A DNA stretch of 41,175 nt from JBDHRG01 sp039807445 (GCA_039807445.1 JBDHRG010000011.1:1-41175); one strand, 5' to 3'; positions 18,541 to 28,315 are shown, numbered from the stretch's first letter. Made by a program: numbers and translations. Notes: generated from the letters alone by a model not told the origin.

Positions 18541-19272
18541 TGCGCGCTCGCGGTCGTCATGGCCCAACCCGCCGCGGCGACTTCGATCGCGCTGATCAGC
18601 GGTCTTCAGTCCGAGCTCGACACGGTCAAGGCCGGGCTCGAGGCGACCGGCCAGTTCACCAGCGTCACCACGCTGCTCGACTCGAGCGTCTCGGGTCCGG
18701 GCGACCTCGGCGCCTACGACGCGGTGCTGACGTGGTCCGATGTGCCGTACGCCAACGCCTCGCAGTTCGGCGATGCGCTGAAGGCGTACGTCGACACCGG
18801 CGGCGGCGTGGTCACCGCCACCTATGCGCAGTCCGCTCCCTGGGCTCTGGCGGGCGGCATCGCCGGCAGCGGCTACATGCCGTTCCAGATCGGCGCCCCC
18901 GGCGTCGACCCGGGCAGCAGCGTGGTGGCCACGGTGCCGGGCGATGTCATCTTCAACGGCATCGACCTGGGCACGATCGGCTTCTTCACCAATGTCAACT
19001 ACATCGACCCGGTGCTCGATGTCGGTGCCGAGCTGCTGGCGACCAACGGTGCCGGAATCGAGATGATCGCGCGCAATGCCGCCGGCAACGTGATCTCGGC
19101 CAACATGTTCCCGGGCCTCGGCGGCAGCGGTGATTACTTCAGGCTGTTCGGCAACATGCTGCTGGATGTCGCGGACGCCGATCCCCAGGTCGCGATCCCG
19201 GCGCCGGGTGCCCTGCTGCTGCTCGGCAGCGGCGTACTGATGCTCGCCGCCCGCCGCCGCAAGGCCGGCTGA
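18481..19272 (+). CDS. PEP-CTERM sorting-domain exported protein
   Basis: A 263-residue exported protein. The N-terminus is a signal peptide (hydrophobic FTGICALAVVMAQ, cleavage after PAAA). The C-terminus has the exosortase-recognised arrangement: IPAPGALLLLGSGVLMLAA then RRRK, a PEP-CTERM variant with PAP in place of PEP. The middle (TSIALISG, DAVLTWSDVPYAN, KAYVDTGGGVVTATYA) resembles a flavodoxin-like or ThuA/DUF4350-type class I amidotransferase fold, but no catalytic Cys is seen. Such proteins are thought to be anchored or released with exopolysaccharide. No exosortase (xrtA/epsH) lies in the window. The start at 18481 is my choice; ATGs at 18355 and 18421 would add an unusual second hydrophobic stretch. 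Codons up to about residue 20 are AT-rich, unlike the rest. Confidence 0.8.
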   Translation: MTQNFIFKHLHAYFIKFTGICALAVVMAQPAAATSIALISGLQSELDTVKAGLEATGQFTSVTTLLDSSVSGPGDLGAYDAVLTWSDVPYANASQFGDALKAYVDTGGGVVTATYAQSAPWALAGGIAGSGYMPFQIGAPGVDPGSSVVATVPGDVIFNGIDLGTIGFFTNVNYIDPVLDVGAELLATNGAGIEMIARNAAGNVISANMFPGLGGSGDYFRLFGNMLLDVADADPQVAIPAPGALLLLGSGVLMLAARRRKAG

Positions 19273-19285
19273 ACCTCGCAGACGT

Positions 19286-19326
19286 GCCGAAGCCGTCGCT
19301 CCTGCTCCGAGGGGCGCGGCTTCGGC
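19286..19326 (+). terminator. Stem-loop after the PEP-CTERM gene
   Basis: GCCGAAGCCG (19286-19295) pairs perfectly with 19317-19326 around a 21-base loop, 13 bases after the stop codon. There is no T-tract, so termination would be weak or Rho-assisted; it may instead protect the 3' end. Confidence 0.45.
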
Positions 19327-19521
19327 GCGCATTCATGCGGATCACGACCGGTTCCGCCGCCCGAACGTCCGGCAAAGCGGCGATATTTCCGTGGTGCCCG
19401 CGCTCATGGGCCTCTACCCTGCTGGAAAGCGCACCCGCCACGCCGACGGGCCGTCGAAAAACGGCCGCGACCCGGCACCGGGTGGCGCATCCGACTGTTG
19501 CACGGCAACGGCGAGGGCGAG

Positions 19522-20571
19522 ATGGCTACGCGCTTGCAACGCATCGGTGTACTGACCGCCGGCGGCGACTGCCAGGGGCTGAACGCGGCGATCCGCGGCA
19601 TCACGCTGGCAGCGATCGGCCGCTTCGGGCTCGAGGTGGTCGGCATCGAAGACGGCTTCGTCGGCTTGCAGCAAGGGCGGATGCGTGCGCTCGGGCGCGC
19701 CGACGTGATCGGTTTCATCCACCACGGCGGCACGCTGCTCGGCACCGGTCGCGGCAGCGCGCAGGGGGCGGACTCGATGGCCGAGGCCGCGGCGCTGTGC
19801 GAGCGCAACGCGCGCGCGGCCGGGCTCGACGTGCTGTTCTGCCTCGGCGGCGACGGCACCCAGCGCTTCGCCCATCACCTCGCCGAGCACGCCGGCATCG
19901 GCGTGATCACCCTGCCCAAGACCATCGACAACGATGTCCGCGGCACCGAGCGCAGCTTCGGCTTCGACACCGCGACCGCGATCGCCTGCGAAGCGATCGA
20001 CCGCCTGCACAGCACCGCACACAGCCACCACCGCACCATGCTGCTCGAAGTGATGGGGCGCGACGCCGGCTGGCTCGCCGCCGCCAGCGGCCTGGCCGGT
20101 GCCGCCGATGCGGTGCTGATCCCCGAGATCCCCTACGCGCTCGAGGCCGTGCTGGCGGCGCTGACCAGCGGCCACCGCGGCCGCCACCATGCACTGGCGG
20201 TGATCGCCGAGGGCGCGTATTCGCGCGAAGAGGCGGCCCGGCCCGGTTTCCGTCCGCGCAAGCACGCCGCGGCGCTGCGCCTGGTCGACGAGCTCGAGCG
20301 ACTGACCGGCATCGAGACGCGCCTGACCACGCTCGGCTACGTGATGCGCGGCGGCACCCCGAGCGCCGCCGACCGCATCTTCGCCAGCGCGCTGGCCGCG
20401 CGCGCGGTCGAACTCGCCGTCGAGGATGTCCGCGGCGTGCTGGTGGCCGAGCGCGGCGGCGCGCTGGTGCCGGTGCCGCTCGCCGAGGTCGCCGGCCCGC
20501 CGAGGACGATGCCGCTCGACCACCCGCTGCTGGCGACGCTGCGCGCGACCGGGGTGTGCCTGGGGGAGTGA
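19522..20571 (+). CDS. 6-phosphofructokinase (PfkA family, mixed ATP/PPi signature)
   Basis: A 349-residue PfkA-family enzyme phosphorylating fructose 6-phosphate. Visible motifs: TAGGDCQGLNAAIRG (phosphate loop, residues 12-26), CLGGDGTQRFA (108-118) and LPKTIDNDVRGTE (131-143) with the catalytic Asp136. The two specificity positions are mixed: a Gly (112) where ATP enzymes have Gly104, and a Lys (133) where ATP enzymes have Gly124 but pyrophosphate enzymes have Lys. This combination is known in the group III/actinobacterial-type PFKs, so the phosphoryl donor is uncertain. The ATG at 19522, behind GGCGAGGGCGAG, fits the family better than a TTG eight codons upstream. A 168-bp repeat starts 41 bases after the stop. 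Confidence 0.93.
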   Translation: MATRLQRIGVLTAGGDCQGLNAAIRGITLAAIGRFGLEVVGIEDGFVGLQQGRMRALGRADVIGFIHHGGTLLGTGRGSAQGADSMAEAAALCERNARAAGLDVLFCLGGDGTQRFAHHLAEHAGIGVITLPKTIDNDVRGTERSFGFDTATAIACEAIDRLHSTAHSHHRTMLLEVMGRDAGWLAAASGLAGAADAVLIPEIPYALEAVLAALTSGHRGRHHALAVIAEGAYSREEAARPGFRPRKHAAALRLVDELERLTGIETRLTTLGYVMRGGTPSAADRIFASALAARAVELAVEDVRGVLVAERGGALVPVPLAEVAGPPRTMPLDHPLLATLRATGVCLGE

Positions 20572-20612
20572 GATGGATCCCGAGGAATACCGCTGTCTTA
20601 CTGAATGCCCGG

Positions 20613-20780
20613 GCGGCGGGGCGAGAGGGATGTCGCTGCGCTCATTCTCGTCGCACCTCCCTGTGCTCCTCCGAGGTACGGCGCCGCTCCGCGCTGTCCC
20701 TGCGCTCGCGGCGCGCGTAATCCGCTCCGCAACATCCCCCTCGCCCCGCCGCAATGCGTACGGAACTCATCGTGATCCGT
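20613..20780 (+). repeat. 168-bp structured repeat, copy B
   Basis: This is the second copy of the element at 10429-10596, same length and orientation, also just 3' of a rightward metabolic gene. Its outer arms differ from copy A at arm positions 4 and 8 (A to G on the left), and the right arm carries the matching T to C changes, so both pairs remain. One arm position (A for G) forms a mismatch. The tail ends in the same CGTGATCCGT. Confidence 0.8.
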
Positions 20781-20840
20781 ATCGAGACGACAAACCGGGC
20801 CGCCGTCCGGCATCCAGGGGCGGCGGCTTCGTTCAGGCGC

Positions 20841-22693
20841 TCATTTGTCCAGATGCGACAGGTCGCGCACCGCGCCGCGGCTGGCCGAGGTGGTCAGCGC
20901 GGCGTAGGCCCTGAGCGCCGTCGACACGGGGCGCTCGCGCGTGGCCGGCTTCCAGGCGCGGCTGCCCCTGCCCTCCATGCGCGCACGGCGCTCGGTCAGC
21001 TCGTCGTCCGAGACCAGCACCCGGATCGAGCGGTTCGGGATGTCGATCTCGATCGTGTCGCCCTCTTCGACCAGACCGATGTTGCCGCCCTCGGCCGCCT
21101 CGGGCGAGACATGACCGATCGACAGTCCCGAAGTGCCGCCCGAGAAGCGCCCGTCGGTGATCAGCGCGCAGGCCTTGCCCAGGCCCCTGGACTTCAGGTA
21201 CGAGGTCGGGTACAGCATCTCCTGCATGCCGGGGCCGCCCTTGGGGCCCTCGTAGCGGATCAGGACCACGTCGCCGGCGCGGATCTCGCCGTTCAGGATT
21301 GCCGCCACCGCCTCGTCCTGGCTCTCGAGGATCCGCGCCGGCCCGGTGAGCTTCAGGATGCTGGCGTCGACGCCGGCGGTCTTGACGATGCAGCCGTCCG
21401 GCGCCAGGTTGCCGAACAGCACCGCCAGGCCGCCGTCCTGCGAATAGGCATGGGCCCGGTCGCGGATGCAGCCCTCCCTGCGGTCGGTGTCGAGGCTGGG
21501 CCAGCGGGTGTCCTGGCTGAAGGCGGTCTGGGTCGGGATGCCGGCGGGGCCCGCCAGGTAGCGGCGGCGCGCTTCGTCGCTCGCGCTCGGGCGAGCGATG
21601 TCCCACTGCTCGAGCGCCGCGCCGAGGGTGCGGCTGTGCACGGTGGCGACCTCGCGATGCAGCAGCCCGGCGCGGTCGAGTTCGCCCAGGATCGCCATCA
21701 CGCCGCCGGCGCGGTGCACGTCTTCCATGTGGTACTGCTGGGTCGCCGGCGCCACCTTGCACAGATTCGGCACCCGGCGGCTGAGGCGATCGATGTCGCT
21801 CATGCCGAAGTCGATGCCACCTTCCTGCGCCGCCGCCAGCAGGTGCAGCACGGTATTGGTCGAGCCGCCCATCGCGATGTCGAGGCTCATCGCGTTCTCG
21901 AACGCCTCGAAGCCGGCGATGCTGCGCGGCAGCACGCGGCTGTCGCCCTGCCCGTAGTAGCGCTGGCACAGCTCGACGATGCGCCGGCCGGCCTCGAGGA
22001 ACAGCGCCCTGCGCTCGGCATGGGTCGCGAGCAGCGAGCCGTTGCCGGGCAGGCTGAGCCCCAGCGCCTCGGTCAGGCAGTTCATCGAGTTGGCGGTGAA
22101 CATGCCCGAGCACGAGCCGCAGGTCGGACAGGCCGAACGCTCGACCTGGGCGACTTCTTCGTCGCTGAAGCCCGGGTCGGCGGCATCGACCATCGCGTCG
22201 ACCAGATCGAGCTTGATGGCCTTGCCGGCCAGGCGGGTTTTGCCCGCCTCCATCGGCCCGCCGGAGACGAACACCGCCGGGATGTTCAGGCGCATCGCCG
22301 CCATCAGCATGCCGGGGGTGATCTTGTCGCAGTTGGAGATGCACACCAGCGCATCGGCGCAGTGCGCGTTGACCATGTACTCGACGCTGTCGGCGATCAG
22401 CTCGCGCGAGGGCAGCGAATACAGCATGCCGGCGGGCCCATCGCGATGCCGTCGTCGACCGCGATGGTGTTGAACTCCTTGGCCACGCCGCCGGCGGCCT
22501 CGATCTCGCGCGCCACCAGCTGGCCGAGGTCCTTCAGGTGCACGTGTCCGGGCACGAACTGCGTGAACGAGTTGGCGATCGCGATGATCGGCTTGCCGAA
22601 ATCCCCTTCCTTCATGCCGGTGGCGCGCCACAGCGCGCGCGCGCCCGCCATGTTGCGGCCATGGGTGGTGGTGCGGGAACGGTACTCGGGCAT
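20841..22693 (-). pseudogene. ilvD: Dihydroxy-acid dehydratase, broken by a 1-base deletion
   Basis: IlvD dehydrates dihydroxy-acids in isoleucine and valine synthesis. Residues from MPEYRSRTTTHGRNMAGARA to AVDDGIAMG (start 22693) read in one frame; MLYSLPSRELIADSVEYM to the C-terminal GAVRDLSHLDK read in another. E. coli IlvD has AMGHGGMLYS at the join. Here the His codon has lost one base (22434-22435, within GGGCCCGCC), which shifts the frame; restoring it gives 617 residues, against 616 in E. coli. The iron-sulfur cysteines (ISNCDK, ACPTCGSCSG) and the rest are intact. A single lesion in an otherwise conserved essential-pathway gene suggests a sequencing or assembly error, or a very recent mutation. 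Translated as it stands, it yields about 100 residues and is inactive. Confidence 0.92.
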
Positions 22694-22785
22694 GACTGAC
22701 TCCGCGGCAGGTCGGACCGGTGGCTGGGGAAGCGGGCCATTTGAGCACAAGACCCGGGCGGGCAGAAGCCGGCCTCTCTGCGGCC

Positions 22786-22813
22786 TTGCAAGCCTCGTGC
22801 CCTCCTCTAGGCT
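22786..22813 (+). promoter_or_regulatory. Putative cytochrome c4 promoter
   Basis: TTGCAA (22786-22791) and TAGGCT (22808-22813) are spaced by 16 bases and lie about 60-85 bases before the cytochrome start. The match is moderate. Confidence 0.35.
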
Positions 22814-22870
22814 TGAGTCCGAGGGCGCCACCCCCTGCCCTACCCCGAGCTACCGAAGAGAGCCGATGGA

Positions 22871-23470
22871 ATGAGAGCGATCACCTGGATGACGGGCGCG
22901 GCACTGGTCTGCGCCGCCTCCGCCGCAACCGCCGCCGGCAACGCCGAGGCCGGGCGCTTCAAGTTCAGCACGTGCGCCGGGTGCCACGGCATCCCGGGCT
23001 ACACCAACGTCTACCCGAGCTACCACGTGCCCAAGCTCGGCGGCCAGCACGCCGAATACGTGCAGGCGGCGCTGAAGGAATACCGGTCCGGCAACCGCCA
23101 GCATCCGACGATGGCCGCCAACGCTGCCGCGCTCGGCGAGCAGGACATGGCCGACATCGCCGCCTTTGTCGCCGCGGTCAAACCCGCACCGGGCACACCC
23201 ACGCGCACAGGCGACGCCGAGGCCGGTCGGCAGAAGTCGCAGACCTGCGCCGCCTGCCACGGCCCCGACGGCAACTCGCCTTCGGGCGCCTTCCCCAAGC
23301 TCGCCGGCCAGCACGCCGACTACCTGGCCAAGGCGCTGCACGACTACAGGAGCGGCGCGCGCAAGAACCCGATCATGGCGCCGATGGGCCAGGGGCTCAG
23401 CGACCAGGACATCCTCGACCTCGCCGCCTGGTTCGCGAGCCAGTCGCAGGGGCTGGCGGTGGTCGAGTGA
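22871..23470 (+). CDS. Di-haem cytochrome c4
   Basis: A 199-residue periplasmic electron carrier made of two similar class I cytochrome domains. A signal peptide (MRAITWMTGAALVCAASAA, cleaved near TAA) precedes haem motif one, CAGCH at residues 35-39, and motif two, CAACH at 126-130. Each domain has the KLGGQHAEYV / KLAGQHADYL segment and a downstream Met (HPTMAA, NPIMAPM) as likely axial ligand. Cytochrome c4 passes electrons from the bc1 complex to terminal oxidases. It is divergent from ilvD; its TGA directly abuts the convergent stop of the DUF72 gene, with no bases between. Confidence 0.93.
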   Translation: MRAITWMTGAALVCAASAATAAGNAEAGRFKFSTCAGCHGIPGYTNVYPSYHVPKLGGQHAEYVQAALKEYRSGNRQHPTMAANAAALGEQDMADIAAFVAAVKPAPGTPTRTGDAEAGRQKSQTCAACHGPDGNSPSGAFPKLAGQHADYLAKALHDYRSGARKNPIMAPMGQGLSDQDILDLAAWFASQSQGLAVVE

Positions 23471-24346
23471 TCAGAACAGCCCGAGCTGCCCGGTCCGCGC
23501 GCGCTCGGCGGGCCATTCGGGCAGCGGTGGCAGGTCCGGCGCGCGCGCGCGCAGCAGCGCGTGGAAACCGCGCGCCAGCTCGGGGGCGGCGAGGTTGTCG
23601 GGGGTGTGGATGAAGAAGTAGGGCTCCCGTCCCTCGGCCAGCCACGCGGCGAGCTTGTCCGCCCATTGCTCGAGGTAGCGGCGGTTGACCTCGGGCACGA
23701 TGTGGCCGATGTAGCGCACCAAGGGCCGCCGTCCGAGCGCGAGTGGGTGCACCGGCAGCCGTGGCTTCTTGCCCTGGGCGATGCGGCTCGCTGCGTCCGG
23801 CGGCGCCGTCGAGAACAGCGCGCGCGAATCGAGCACCACGCGGTCGACGCCCCGACCGCGCAGCGTCCGGTTCAGCCCGATCTCGGCCTCGCCCTTGGCG
23901 AAGAACGCCGGATGGCGCACCTCGACTGCGTACTCACCCGCAGGCAGCGCATCGAGGTAATCGAGCAAGGCCCCGCCCTGCTCGGGACCGAACTCGGCCG
24001 GCAGTTGCAGCAGCAAGGGGCCGAGCCTGCCGGCTGTGGCCAGCGGCGCGAGCAGCCCGAGGAATTCGCGCGTCTCGCGCTCGGCGCCGCGCAAGCCGAA
24101 CTCGTGCGTGATCCGGCGCGGAAACTTGAAACAGAAGCGGAACCCCGGTGCGGCGTCCGCCATCCAGCGCGCCACCGTCTCAGGCCGCGGCAAACCATAG
24201 AACGTGTTGTTGCCCTCGACCGCACCGAACACCGCCGAGTACTGTGTCAGCCAGTCGGCGGGCTTGGCTCCGGCGCCGAACAAGCGCCCGACCCAGTCGC
24301 GGTTGCTCCACACCGGGCAACCGAGGTGGTAATGGACGGTACGCAT
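23471..24346 (-). CDS. DUF72 family protein
   Basis: A 291-residue member of the DUF72 (YecE-like) TIM-barrel family of unknown function. Recognisable family segments are YHLGCPVWSNRDWVG at the N-terminus, the FGAVEGNNTFYGLPRPETVARW stretch, FCFKFPRRITHE, LLLQLPAEFGPE, YAVEVRHPAFF and, near the end, EPYFFIHTPDNLAAPELAR. The ATG at 24346 starts the conserved region. Upstream lies a heptamer repeat separating it from the lipoprotein gene, which reads the same way. The stop codon touches that of cytochrome c4 head-on, so transcripts must overlap. Confidence 0.9.
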   Translation of the reverse strand: MRTVHYHLGCPVWSNRDWVGRLFGAGAKPADWLTQYSAVFGAVEGNNTFYGLPRPETVARWMADAAPGFRFCFKFPRRITHEFGLRGAERETREFLGLLAPLATAGRLGPLLLQLPAEFGPEQGGALLDYLDALPAGEYAVEVRHPAFFAKGEAEIGLNRTLRGRGVDRVVLDSRALFSTAPPDAASRIAQGKKPRLPVHPLALGRRPLVRYIGHIVPEVNRRYLEQWADKLAAWLAEGREPYFFIHTPDNLAAPELARGFHALLRARAPDLPPLPEWPAERARTGQLGLF

Positions 24347-24359
24347 ACGCTTGGAGTCC

Positions 24360-24426
24360 GGGAATGGGGAATGGGTGACGAGTGTAGTTTCACCCCTCAC
24401 CCATCCCCATCCCCCATCACCCACTC
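24360..24426. repeat. Heptamer array 2 (inverted arms)
   Basis: Left arm: GGGAATG units (24360-24382). Right arm: five 7-base units from 24392 to 24426 (ACCCCTC, ACCCATC, CCCATCC, CCCATCA, CCCACTC). The right arm is roughly the reverse complement of the left, so the transcript can fold. It occupies the whole gap between the lipoprotein and DUF72 genes and encodes the last Ser-Gly and stop codon of the lipoprotein. G-runs on both strands meet a G-quadruplex pattern. Confidence 0.7.
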
Positions 24427-25193
24427 TTGGGCAGATTCTCGGCGAAGCCCTCGAAGGCTTCGCGCAGTACCTCGATCCGCGGCGCCGGCGGCGGGTACGC
24501 GCCCGGTCCCGGTGGCAGCAGCGGGGCGAAGAGGCGGCTGTCGACGACCTCGCCGTACTCGGTGCTGCGGCTGCCCGAGGGGTTGAGGCTGCCGCTCCAC
24601 ACCGGCCCGCCGCGGTCGAGGTCATAGACCAGGAAGGCGACCGACATCGGGTGCAGCGTCTCCTGACGCACCACCCACTCGACACGCTCGGCGATCACGA
24701 CGCGGCGCGTGTTGCCGTCCTTGTCCTTGAACTCGCGCACCACATCGGGCAAGTCGCGCAACAAGCTGTCGCGCCTGCGCTCGATGCGCTCGGCCTCGAT
24801 CCGTGCGAACACGACGTAGCGGCCGAGGTCGCGCGCTTCGCGCTTCAGGCGCTCCAGATCGGGCTGTTCGATCACGCCGTCGCGGCGGTAGCCCCCGAGC
24901 ATGGTGCGGTACACCTCGGTCCCGAGACGGGCGGCCAGCGTCGGGCCCGGCTGCACCACGAAGGCCGGGCGCTCGCCGGCGATCGCTGCGACGAGTGCCG
25001 CTTCCCAGTCGCGCAGTTCGGCGTCCGGAGGTTCGTCGACGCGCGAGACGACGCCGCCGACGACGATCCGCCCGTTCAGCAGCGCCGGGAAGGTGAAGCT
25101 CGGATCCTGCCGCAAGCCGAGCACCGGCGCGACGCAGGCCCCCAGCAGCGACAGCAGCAGAGCGGGCAGCAACGAACGGGTGAAACCGGACAT
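24417..25193 (-). CDS. Predicted lipoprotein of unknown function
   Basis: A 258-residue protein with a lipoprotein signal peptide: MSGFTRSLLP then a hydrophobic run ending in the lipobox LLGAC, giving lipidated Cys20. The mature part is charged, with segments VGGVVSRVDEPPDAELRDWE, EVYRTMLGGYRRDGVIEQPD and REFKDKDGNTRRVVIAERVEWVVRQE, and a proline-rich tail. No enzymatic motif was recognised. It probably faces the periplasm from the inner leaflet of the outer membrane; Ala at +2 fits outer-membrane sorting. It shares direction with the DUF72 gene. The final codons (S-G-stop) lie inside a heptamer array, so the C-terminus may have been trimmed or extended by it. Confidence 0.75.
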   Translation of the reverse strand: MSGFTRSLLPALLLSLLGACVAPVLGLRQDPSFTFPALLNGRIVVGGVVSRVDEPPDAELRDWEAALVAAIAGERPAFVVQPGPTLAARLGTEVYRTMLGGYRRDGVIEQPDLERLKREARDLGRYVVFARIEAERIERRRDSLLRDLPDVVREFKDKDGNTRRVVIAERVEWVVRQETLHPMSVAFLVYDLDRGGPVWSGSLNPSGSRSTEYGEVVDSRLFAPLLPPGPGAYPPPAPRIEVLREAFEGFAENLPKSG

Positions 25194-25380
25194 GGTGAAA
25201 TCCGACCAACCGGAACGACGCTACAAGCTTACGAACCCCGCGCCCGAAAGCCACCGCTGCCCGGACCGTGGCGGCGGGCCGATCGGATGCCGCCGCCTGA
25301 CTCACCCCACCTCGTCTGGGGCAAGCTTCTCCTTGAAAGCCGGATATGCTGGATGCACCGAATCTCCGGACGCGACAACC

Positions 25381-26781
<1,401 letters not shown>

Positions 26782-26807
26782 CCGCGCTTCCCCGTCGCGC
26801 CGGCGCC

Positions 26808-26828
26808 CCGGGACTGGCCAAGTCCCGG
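26808..26828 (+). terminator. Stem-loop after the flavoprotein gene
   Basis: CCGGGACT (26808-26815) pairs perfectly with AGTCCCGG (26821-26828) around a 5-base loop, 27 bases after the stop. No T-run follows, so it is at most a weak intrinsic terminator. Confidence 0.4.
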
Positions 26829-26974
26829 ACCGCTCGGCTAGCTTTCCGTTCCGGCCGGCTGGCGCGCTGGCTGCCGCGGCTGGCGCCCGCCTGGCGTACC
26901 GCACGCGCGCTTCGCGGGCGCCCACGGGCTCCGACCCTGCGGCGCTCTCCCCGGTGCCGATCGGGCGGTGAAGC

Positions 26975-26980
26975 TAGAAT
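26975..26980 (+). promoter_or_regulatory. Putative argE -10 element
   Basis: TAGAAT stands 29 bases before the argE ATG and just upstream of the AGAGGAG ribosome binding site (26994-27000). No good -35 box is visible. No ArgR operator of the usual AT-rich type was recognised. Confidence 0.35.
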
Positions 26981-27008
26981 CGACGCGACCCCCAGAGGAG
27001 CCGCTGCG

Positions 27009-28199
27009 ATGCCCATCCCCGACACGCTCGAGATGATTCGCCGCCTGATCGCGCTGCCCTCGGTCAGCGCGGTGTCGCCCGCGCTCGACCAGGGCAACCG
27101 CGCAGTGGTCGAGACGCTCGCCGGCTGGTTCGAAGACCTCGGTTTCCGCTGCGAGCTGCAAGACTTCGCACCGGGCAAGGCCAACCTGATCGCGACACTC
27201 GGCAGCGGCAGCGGCGGACTGGTGCTCGCCGGGCATACCGACACCGTGCCGTACGACGAGGGGCTGTGGCGCTTCGACCCCTTCGGCGGCGTCGAGCGCG
27301 ACGGCAAACTCTACGGGCTGGGCAGCGCCGACATGAAGTCGTTCCTGGCGCTGGTCCTGGAAGCCGTGCGCGGGCTCGGGGCCGGGCGCTTGGAGCGGCC
27401 ACTGGTCGTGCTCGCGACCGCCGACGAGGAGAGCAGCATGGCCGGCGCGCAGGCGCTGGTCGCCGCCGGGCGCCACTTCGGCCGCTTCGCGGTGATCGGC
27501 GAACCGACCGGCCTCAAGCCGATCCGCATGCACAAGGGCGTGACGATGGAGGCGATCCGGCTCACCGGACGCTCGGGCCACTCGAGCGACCCCGCGCTCG
27601 GCATCAGCGCACTCGAGGGCATGCACGCGGCGATCACCGAGCTCTTGCGCCTGCGCACCGAGTGGCAGGCGCGCTGGCGCAACGATGCCTTCACCGTGCC
27701 GGTGCCGACGGTCAACCTCGGCTACATCCACGGCGGCGACAACCCCAACCGCATCTGCGGCCACTGCGAGCTGCACATCGACGTGCGCCCGCTGCCGGGC
27801 ATGGACCTCGGCGAGCTGCACGCCGAGCTGGGCCGGCGTCTGGAAGCCGCGCTCGCCGGCCGCGGCCTCGGCTTCGAGCTGACGCCGCTGGTCAGGGGCA
27901 TCGAGCCCTTCGAGACGCCGGCCGACTCGCCGCTGGTACGCGCCGTCGAAAGCCTCACCGGGCACGCCGCGGGCGCGGTCGCCTTCGGCACCGAGGCGCC
28001 GTACTTCCGCCAGATGGGGCTCGAAACCGTGGTGCTCGGCCCCGGCCACATCGCCCAGGCACACCAGCCCGACGAATTCATCGAGCTCGCGATGCTCGCG
28101 CCGGCCGTGGACTTGCTGCGCGCGCTGATCCGGAGGTTCTGCATCGGAAGCGGTCAGGAGTGGGGAGGGTGTGCGTTGAGCGTGAAACCTCAGACGTGA
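27009..28199 (+). CDS. argE: Acetylornithine deacetylase
   Basis: A 396-residue M20-family metallohydrolase that releases acetate from N-acetylornithine in the linear arginine pathway. Metal-site motifs: GHTDTV with His76 and Asp78, GSADMK with Asp108, TADEESSMAG with Glu140/Glu141, and the late His in QAHQPDEF; GRSGHSSDP and IHGGDNPNRICGHCELHIDVRPLPG are dimerisation/substrate segments shared with E. coli ArgE. AGAGGAG precedes the ATG. E. coli ArgE ends just after HHFC; here RRFC is followed by about 17 extra residues (IGSGQEWGGC...) encoded by the left arm of heptamer array 3. That tail is probably a non-functional extension caused by the repeat. Confidence 0.95.
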   Translation: MPIPDTLEMIRRLIALPSVSAVSPALDQGNRAVVETLAGWFEDLGFRCELQDFAPGKANLIATLGSGSGGLVLAGHTDTVPYDEGLWRFDPFGGVERDGKLYGLGSADMKSFLALVLEAVRGLGAGRLERPLVVLATADEESSMAGAQALVAAGRHFGRFAVIGEPTGLKPIRMHKGVTMEAIRLTGRSGHSSDPALGISALEGMHAAITELLRLRTEWQARWRNDAFTVPVPTVNLGYIHGGDNPNRICGHCELHIDVRPLPGMDLGELHAELGRRLEAALAGRGLGFELTPLVRGIEPFETPADSPLVRAVESLTGHAAGAVAFGTEAPYFRQMGLETVVLGPGHIAQAHQPDEFIELAMLAPAVDLLRALIRRFCIGSGQEWGGCALSVKPQT

Positions 28200-28261
28200 T
28201 GTGGTCGCTTAGCGTCTCACGTCTCACGTCTTTGCCCCTCACCCCTCACCCCTCACCCCTC
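28153..28261. repeat. Heptamer array 3 (inverted arms) between argE and argA
   Basis: The right arm is an unbroken run of seven units from 28213: CGTCTCA twice, CGTCTTT, GCCCCTC, then ACCCCTC three times. The left arm (28153-28199) is a degenerate inverted version lying within the last argE codons. On the minus strand the CCCCT units give four G4 runs separated by three bases, a G-quadruplex pattern. The array stands directly in front of a possible argA -10 (TACGAT). Confidence 0.75.
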
Positions 28262-28315
28262 GCCCGGAGTACGATAGCCGCCGTTCCCGCACCGCAGCAT
28301 CCGAGCCCGCCCTGC

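Noticed and set aside
20754..22874. Open frame of 706 codons antisense to ilvD
   Set aside because: Shadow of the dehydratase gene; composition is typical of a wrong frame.
23468..23473. TGATCA at the touching stop codons of cytochrome c4 and DUF72 as a possible binding site
   Set aside because: It arises simply from two convergent stops meeting.
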